Shown one piece after another: positions 1-4,122 of a stretch of 6,619 bases of DNA; within the stretch, counting starts at the first letter, position 1, and each line of letters begins with the position of its first letter. The position numbers and the translations under genes are program-made. The notes beneath the pieces were generated by a model, which was not told where the DNA came from, made no database searches, and worked only from the letters and a program-made list of their open reading frames with translations. This DNA comes from Eubacteriales Family XIII. Incertae Sedis bacterium. Lineage in GTDB: Bacteria > Bacillota_A > Clostridia > Peptostreptococcales > Anaerovoracaceae. The stretch covers positions 1 to 6,619 of the forward strand of contig JAITLA010000008.1 of the NCBI GenBank assembly GCA_031278145.1. The letters run 5' to 3'.

Positions 1-3
1 AGA

Positions 4-117
4 ACACATGGGGACGGTTCATTTGTGTAACACATACAATGTTGGAATTGCGCGATTTACCGGCACGAGCCACAGTGCCAAACCTGCCCAATACACAAAA
101 GAACCGTCCCCGTGTGT
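4..117. mobile_element. Small element with terminal inverted repeats (MITE/REP-like)
   Basis: Positions 4-28 and 93-117 are inverted copies of each other, with 23 of 25 bases matching; both contain the core GGGGACGGTTC and the end TTGTGT. The 64-bp interior has no ORF but holds a short hairpin (62-66 with 75-79). From memory, ends with a GGGGACGGTTCTTTTGTG-type core recur in many Firmicute genomes and often lie near IS200/Y1 (REP-associated) transposases; this is recalled, not searched. No transposase is present, so the element would be non-autonomous. Its left flank is only 3 nt, so a target-site duplication cannot be judged. It could instead be a stable structured repeat (a long hairpin) rather than a mobile one. 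Confidence 0.55.
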
Positions 118-118
118 A

Positions 119-401
119 CGAGGCAGAGGATCCCGGGTCGCACCGGATCCCAAATTTTCGGAATAGCTGCCCGAAATATCGCAAATAAAACAAACACGAG
201 TTTAATCATCTTTAATCATCCGAGGCAGAGGATCCCGGGTCGCACCGGATCCTAAATTTTCGGAATAGCTGCCCGAAGTATCGCAAGCAAAACAAACACG
301 AGTTTAATCATCTTTAATCATCCAAGGCAGAGGATCCCGGGTCGCACCGGATCCTAAATTTTCGGAATAGCTGCCCGAAATATCGCAAATAAAACAAACA
401 C
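119..401. repeat. Tandem array of a 102-bp repeat, 2.8 copies
   Basis: Copies begin at 119, 221 and 323 with an exact 102-bp period; the third stops after 79 bp at 401. Copies 1 and 2 differ at 4 of 102 positions (151/253, 176/278, 185/287, 186/288). Copy 3 differs from copy 1 at 2 positions and from copy 2 at 4, so copy 2 is the most diverged. Each unit has two GGATCC boxes that can pair in an imperfect hairpin (128-150 in copy 1), a second possible hairpin formed by TTTCGG and CCGAAA around 156-176, and in copies 1 and 2 a 10-bp direct duplication TTTAATCATC at the end (201-220, 303-322). No coding potential is visible. The array begins one base after the inverted-repeat element. It is not CRISPR: the period is too long and there are no unique spacers. 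Function unknown. Confidence 0.9.
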
Positions 402-417
402 ATCCTTACCATAGCTC

Positions 418-468
418 AAAAAAATACCTCATCTATTCCGAAAATTTAGATTTTCGGAATAGATGAGG
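418..468 (-). terminator. Perfect 19-bp palindrome with T-tract; probable ruvX operon terminator
   Basis: Positions 427-445 and 450-468 are perfect reverse complements (19 bp) around a 4-nt loop. Read on the minus strand, the stem is followed by TATTTTTTT (426 down to 418), the layout of an intrinsic terminator. The stem starts 75 nt after the ruvX stop, and no other hairpin plus T-tract was seen in between. No comparable T-tract follows on the plus strand, so it should act mainly on minus-strand transcripts. Oddly, the stem is AT-rich and shares a 17-nt sequence with the tandem 102-bp repeats, so it may be a repeat-derived palindrome that has become a terminator. Confidence 0.7.
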
Positions 469-526
469 ATAAACTCAAAGCCCTCGAAATAGATACGCAC
501 GGATCCCGGTCCATTGGAATAGATAC
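456..526. repeat. Three short GRAATAGAT boxes at 30-bp spacing
   Basis: GGAATAGATGA at 456, GAAATAGATAC at 486 and GGAATAGATAC at 516 are spaced exactly 30 bp apart, about three helical turns. The first box is part of the right arm of the palindrome. The related GGAATAG also occurs once in each 102-bp repeat (160, 262, 364). Between boxes two and three, GGATCCCGG at 501-509 matches another motif of the 102-bp unit, so this stretch may be a decayed relative of the array. Protein binding is possible but unproven. Confidence 0.4.
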
Positions 527-543
527 AGCCGCACCGAAGCCCG

Positions 544-990
544 CTACTCCAAAGCCCCCCTCTTGGCGCTCGCCCCGTCCAGATAACTCTGCAATATGAC
601 GACGGCCGCCTGCTTGTCGATCACGGACTTTTGTTTCTTACGGCTCAAATCGGCCTCGATGAGCACGCGCTTCGCGATCACGGTCGTGAAGCGTTCATCG
701 TGAAAGATCAGCTCGATCTTCTTGCCCGTGCCGCGCAGCTTGTTTTCGAGCATGGTTTTGAACGCCGCCACCTTATCCGTCTGTATGCTGTACGTACCGT
801 CCAATTTCAGCGGCAGTCCGACGACGATCCGCTCGCAGCCGTGCGCCTCCGCCAACACGATCACCGCGCCGGCATCCTTGCGGATCCCCACCCGCTCCAA
901 GGTCGTGATGCCCTGCGCCGTGATTTCAAGCGGATCGCTCACCGCGATGCCTATGGTCTTGTCCCCCACATCGATGCCCATGATCTTCAT
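544..990 (-). CDS. ruvX: RuvX/YqgF, putative pre-16S rRNA nuclease / Holliday junction resolvase-like
   Basis: A 148-residue cytoplasmic protein of the YqgF/RuvX family (RNase H fold), the usual family length. E. coli YqgF is linked to maturation of the 16S rRNA 5' end, and other members have been proposed to resolve Holliday junctions. Visible motifs: GIDVGDKTIGIAVSDP near the N-terminus with catalytic Asp7, VVGLPLKLDGT at 56-66, the HDERFTT block with Glu99, and IDKQAAVVILQSYLD with Asp125, completing the acidic triad. The ATG at 988-990 is chosen because a GGAG lies 6 nt upstream and MKIMGID aligns with family N-termini; the frame could extend six residues further, but that start has no better ribosome site. 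It follows ireB by 63 nt, and an intrinsic terminator lies in that gap, so expression may depend on read-through from the promoter upstream of ireB. The gene looks intact. Confidence 0.95.
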   Translation of the reverse strand: MKIMGIDVGDKTIGIAVSDPLEITAQGITTLERVGIRKDAGAVIVLAEAHGCERIVVGLPLKLDGTYSIQTDKVAAFKTMLENKLRGTGKKIELIFHDERFTTVIAKRVLIEADLSRKKQKSVIDKQAAVVILQSYLDGASAKRGALE

Positions 991-996
991 GCAAAA

Positions 997-1000
997 CTCC
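997..1000 (-). promoter_or_regulatory. Ribosome binding site of ruvX
   Basis: GGAG on the minus strand, 6 nt upstream of the ATG at 990. It supports the shorter ruvX start over the in-frame start at 1008, for which it lies inside the coding sequence. Confidence 0.7.
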
Positions 1001-1018
1001 GGCCGCAAAATTTAACGA

Positions 1019-1045
1019 GAAAAACAAAACGGGCCGAACGGCCCG
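1019..1045 (-). terminator. Intrinsic terminator between ireB and ruvX
   Basis: On the minus strand, CGGGCC (1045-1040), loop GTTC, and GGCCCG (1035-1030) form a perfect 6-bp GC stem, followed at once by TTTTGTTTTT (1029-1020). This is a textbook rho-independent terminator. It starts 8 nt past the ireB stop and ends about 20 nt before the ruvX ribosome site. It should end a fraction of ireB transcripts and lower ruvX expression. No separate ruvX promoter is visible downstream of it. Confidence 0.8.
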
Positions 1046-1053
1046 CTTTCGAA

Positions 1054-1305
1054 TCATTTTTTTAAAAAGTTGCGCAAAAGCTCTTCCAGCAAATCATCCC
1101 TTGCGATATGCCGGATCAGATTGCGCGCGTTGTTATGACCCGTAATATAAGAAGGATCGCCCGAGAGGATGTAGCCCACCATCTGATCGATTGCGTTGTA
1201 GCCTTTTTCCTCGAGGGCGTTGTATACGATTCGTAGGATATCCTCCGTCGTTTTATGTTCACCGGCCTTTTCCGGATTGTTGAACAGAATTGTGTTTCGC
1301 TCCAT
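1054..1305 (-). CDS. ireB: IreB family regulatory phosphoprotein (UPF0297)
   Basis: A small cytoplasmic protein, 83 residues from the chosen start, normal for UPF0297/IreB. In Enterococcus faecalis, IreB is phosphorylated on N-terminal threonines by the PASTA-domain kinase IreK and negatively affects cephalosporin resistance. The family signature is clear: [20 protein letters not shown] followed by [29 protein letters not shown]. Thr5 lies in the N-terminal tail where the family is phosphorylated (the assignment is inference). The ATG at 1303-1305 is preferred because AGG sits 8 nt upstream; the in-frame GTG at 1314 and ATG at 1311 overlap or abut that AGG and lack a spaced ribosome site. It has its own promoter in the 146-nt gap after alaS, and a terminator follows its stop. 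The order alaS-ireB-ruvX matches Bacillus alaS-yrzL-yrrK. Confidence 0.93.
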   Translation of the reverse strand: MERNTILFNNPEKAGEHKTTEDILRIVYNALEEKGYNAIDQMVGYILSGDPSYITGHNNARNLIRHIARDDLLEELLRNFLKK

Positions 1306-1313
1306 TTGCATCA

Positions 1314-1316
1314 CCT
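1314..1316 (-). promoter_or_regulatory. Ribosome binding site of ireB, decides its start
   Basis: AGG within GCAGGTG on the minus strand, 8 nt upstream of the ATG at 1305. Because it overlaps the alternative GTG at 1314, it argues for the start at 1305. Confidence 0.55.
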
Positions 1317-1369
1317 GCTTTCATGTCGGTTCCGTTCAATTAAGGAATGCGCCGTCCAATCATATTTTC

Positions 1370-1398
1370 ATTATAGCAAAGGAATACAGGCGTGAAAA
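1370..1398 (-). promoter_or_regulatory. Sigma-A type promoter of ireB-ruvX
   Basis: On the minus strand, a consensus -10 box TATAAT (1375-1370) is preceded by a 17-nt spacer and a -35 box TTTTCA (1398-1393), which matches 4 of 6 bases of TTGACA. It lies in the intergenic gap between alaS and ireB. Transcription starting about 7 nt downstream would give a leader of roughly 58 nt before the ireB ATG. Expression of ireB-ruvX is therefore probably partly independent of the upstream vanY-like/alaS unit. Confidence 0.75.
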
Positions 1399-1451
1399 GG
1401 CGTTGGCGATTTTTTAACATTGTTGTAATATTGCTTGGGCCGGCAACTTGC

Positions 1452-4097
1452 TTAGCCGCCGCCCTCGGAAAGGAGCAGATCCTCCGCAAGCGCGAGCGCC
1501 TCCGGGATCCGCGAGGGTTCATTGGCGCCGGCCTGCGCCATATCGGCCTTGCCGCCGCCGCCACCGCCCGCCGCCGCCGCGATCCGCTTGATCAGCTTGC
1601 CGGCGTGATAGCCCTTGTCCAGCAGATCGTCGGAAACGGAAACGATGAAGATCGCCTTGCCGTCGTGCTCCGACGCGAGCACGATCACGAGCGACCCCGC
1701 GGCTTCCCTCATGCGATCCGAGAGAATCCTGAGATCCTCCGCCTTCCGATCCTTGAAGCTCTGCCGCACGAGGCGGACGCCGCCGATATCCTTCGCGGCG
1801 GCGAGCATATCCTCCATGGACGCGTCGATGGCCGCATTTCTCAGGGCCTCGAGCTCTCTTTTGCTGTTTTTGTTCTCCTCGAGCACGGACGCCAAGCGGG
1901 CCGCAAGGTTCTCGGGCCTTGTTTTCAGGCTTTCCGCCAGCTTGTCGAGCGTTTCCTCGGCCCGGCGCAGGGGGGCCAGAAGCCCCGCGCCCGTTATCGC
2001 CTCTATCCTGCGAACGCCGGCCGCGACGCCGCCCTCGGAAACGATCTTGAACGCGCCGATCTGCCCGGAATCGGCGACGTGCGTACCGCCGCAGAGTTCC
2101 GTGCTGAAATCCCCGACCGCGACGACGCGCACGCGATTGCCGTACTTCTCGCCGAAGAGCGCCGTCGCGCCGGACGCCAAAGCCTCGTCCACGCTTTTTT
2201 CCTCGGTTTTCACGGGGAGGAAGGCCAATATCTTTTCGTTCACCAGCGCCTCCACCGCTTCGAGGCTCTCTCGGCCCGGCGCCTCAAAATGCGTGAAGTC
2301 GAAGCGCAGGCCATCCGGTCCGACGGCCGATCCCGCCTGTTCTACGTGTTCTCCGACAATCCGGCGCAGCGCCCCCTGCAGCAGATGCGTGGCCGTATGG
2401 TTTCGCGCGGTGCCGTTGCGGCGCGCGGCGTCCACTTCGGCCGTGATCGCGTCGCCCTTGCGCAGCACGCCTTCCTTTACGCGGATGTGATGCAAAAACA
2501 CATCCTGCGATCCGGTCACGTCGCACACCTCCGCGAGGAAGCCCTCTCCCCGCAGGAAACCCCTGTCGCCCGCCTGTCCGCCGCCTTCGGCATAGAAGGG
2601 TGTCCTGTCCAAGATCACGACGGCCGCATCCCCCGCCCGCACAAGCTCCGTTTCGCGCTTGTCGACGAGCAGAAGCCGCGCCTGCCCGCGGTCCGTCAGG
2701 CGATCATAGCCGGTGAAAACCGTCGGTTCCGCTCGCCCGCCCGCGAGGCCTTCCTCCGACCAACCCTCGCCCTCGCCGCTGTGCTTGCGCGCGGCGCGCG
2801 CGGCCTCCTTCTGCCGCTTCATGGCGGCCGCGAAAGCGGCTTCGTCGAGCGTGTATCCGTGTTCCGCGAGTATTTCCTGCGTGAGCTCGAGGGGAAAACC
2901 GTAGGTGTCGTAGAGCTTGAACGCCTTGTCGCCGGAGAGGATCCTTTCCGACGCGGCCGCGAGCGCGGCGATGTGGCCATCCAGTATCTCGCTGCCCTGA
3001 TCGATTGTGGCGCTGAATTTCTCTTCCTCCGCGCGGAGGATCCGCTTGATGTACGCGTGCTTTTCCGCGAGCTCCGGGTAGGCGTCCCCCGCCGTTTCAA
3101 TCACGCGATCCGCCAGATTTGAGAGAAAGCCGTCGCCGCCCGCGCCCAGCAGCCTCCCATGCCGCGCCGCGCGCCGCAAAAGCCGCCGGAGCACGTATCC
3201 CCTGCCCTCGTTGCCGGGGAGGATGCCGTCGCCCGTCATGAAGACGACCGAACGGATGTGATCCGTGACAATCCGCACGGAGATGTCCGTTTCGTCCGCG
3301 CCGCCTTTGTAGCTTACGCCGCCGGCCTCGCATACGCCTTGCAGTACATAGCGGATCGTATCGACGTTGAAAATCGAGTCCGTATCCTGCATGATGCAGG
3401 CCAAGCGCTCAAGTCCCATGCCCGTGTCGATGTTCCTGTGCGTGAGCGGCGTGTACGCACCCTGCGCGTCGCGGTTGAACTGCGTGAAAACGTGGTTCCA
3501 AAACTCCACGTAACGATCACAGTCGCAGCCGGGCCCGCAATCCGGCCGGCCGCAACCGTGGGCGCCGCCCCTGTCGAAGTATATCTCGGAACAGGGGCCG
3601 CAAGGCCCCTGCCCTATCTCCCAAAAGTTGTCTTCCTTGCCCAGTTTTATGACGCGCGCGGGATCGAGCCCGATATCGTTTGTCCATATATCAACGGCTT
3701 CGTCATCCTCCTCATAGACGCTGGCCCAAAGCCGATCCGCCGGCATCTTGAGGATTTCGGTGATAAACTCCCAGCCCCATCGCAGGGATTCGCGCTTGAA
3801 ATAGTCCCCGAAGGAAAAGCTGCCGAGCATCTCAAAGAAGGTGCCGTGCCGCGCGGTGTGTCCGACGTTGTCTATGTCGCCGGTCCGGATGCACTTTTGG
3901 CATGTGGTCATCCGCTTTGACGGCGGGCGCTCGATCCCCGCAAAGTACGGCTTTAGGGGCGCCATGCCCGAGTTGATCAAGAGCAAACTCTTGTCCCCGG
4001 CGGGGATCAATGAAAAGCTTTTTCTCGCGTAATGCTCCTTTCCTTCATAAAATTCTTGAAACATGCCGCGCAATCGATTCAGTCCAAGCTTTTCCAT
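1452..4097 (-). CDS. alaS: Alanine--tRNA ligase (AlaRS)
   Basis: A complete class II alanyl-tRNA synthetase of 881 residues, the usual bacterial length. It joins L-alanine to tRNA-Ala in the cytoplasm and proofreads mischarged Ser and Gly. Catalytic core: LLINSGMAPLKPYF (38-52), the motif 2 region TGDIDNVGHTARHGTFFEMLG (72-92) and motif 3 GMGLERL (226-232). A Cys-rich insert at 166-193 resembles clostridial AlaRS. Editing-domain zinc ligands are intact: His567 and His571 in HTATH, Cys669 and His673 in CGGTH. The C-Ala domain has a Gly-rich run then KADMAQAG (850-857), after a predicted helical stretch (about 711-765). The ATG at 4097 fits family N-termini, and GGGAGG lies 11 nt upstream, a rather long spacing. 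The gene starts 25 nt after the vanY-like stop with no promoter seen in the gap, so the two are probably co-transcribed. No T-box leader fits there; if one exists it lies upstream of the window. No obvious terminator follows alaS. Confidence 0.98.
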   Translation of the reverse strand: MEKLGLNRLRGMFQEFYEGKEHYARKSFSLIPAGDKSLLLINSGMAPLKPYFAGIERPPSKRMTTCQKCIRTGDIDNVGHTARHGTFFEMLGSFSFGDYFKRESLRWGWEFITEILKMPADRLWASVYEEDDEAVDIWTNDIGLDPARVIKLGKEDNFWEIGQGPCGPCSEIYFDRGGAHGCGRPDCGPGCDCDRYVEFWNHVFTQFNRDAQGAYTPLTHRNIDTGMGLERLACIMQDTDSIFNVDTIRYVLQGVCEAGGVSYKGGADETDISVRIVTDHIRSVVFMTGDGILPGNEGRGYVLRRLLRRAARHGRLLGAGGDGFLSNLADRVIETAGDAYPELAEKHAYIKRILRAEEEKFSATIDQGSEILDGHIAALAAASERILSGDKAFKLYDTYGFPLELTQEILAEHGYTLDEAAFAAAMKRQKEAARAARKHSGEGEGWSEEGLAGGRAEPTVFTGYDRLTDRGQARLLLVDKRETELVRAGDAAVVILDRTPFYAEGGGQAGDRGFLRGEGFLAEVCDVTGSQDVFLHHIRVKEGVLRKGDAITAEVDAARRNGTARNHTATHLLQGALRRIVGEHVEQAGSAVGPDGLRFDFTHFEAPGRESLEAVEALVNEKILAFLPVKTEEKSVDEALASGATALFGEKYGNRVRVVAVGDFSTELCGGTHVADSGQIGAFKIVSEGGVAAGVRRIEAITGAGLLAPLRRAEETLDKLAESLKTRPENLAARLASVLEENKNSKRELEALRNAAIDASMEDMLAAAKDIGGVRLVRQSFKDRKAEDLRILSDRMREAAGSLVIVLASEHDGKAIFIVSVSDDLLDKGYHAGKLIKRIAAAAGGGGGGKADMAQAGANEPSRIPEALALAEDLLLSEGGG

Positions 4098-4108
4098 CCC
4101 GCGATAAA

Positions 4109-4114
4109 CCTCCC
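4109..4114 (-). promoter_or_regulatory. Ribosome binding site of alaS
   Basis: GGGAGG on the minus strand lies in the 25-nt gap between the vanY-like stop and the alaS ATG, 11 nt upstream of the ATG. Nothing else regulatory fits in this gap, which supports translation of alaS from a shared transcript. Confidence 0.65.
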
Positions 4115-4122
4115 ATCGTCCA

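Noticed and set aside
119..401. CRISPR array
   Set aside because: The whole 102-bp unit is repeated, with no short repeat alternating with unique spacers, and there are no cas genes.
1392..3122. Long plus-strand ORF of 576 codons opposite alaS
   Set aside because: It lies entirely antisense to a clearly conserved alaS. Long antisense frames are expected in GC-rich genes, and its translation shows no recognisable domain.
4098..4122. T-box or alanine-responsive leader for alaS
   Set aside because: Only 25 nt separate the upstream stop from the alaS start, far too short for a T-box.
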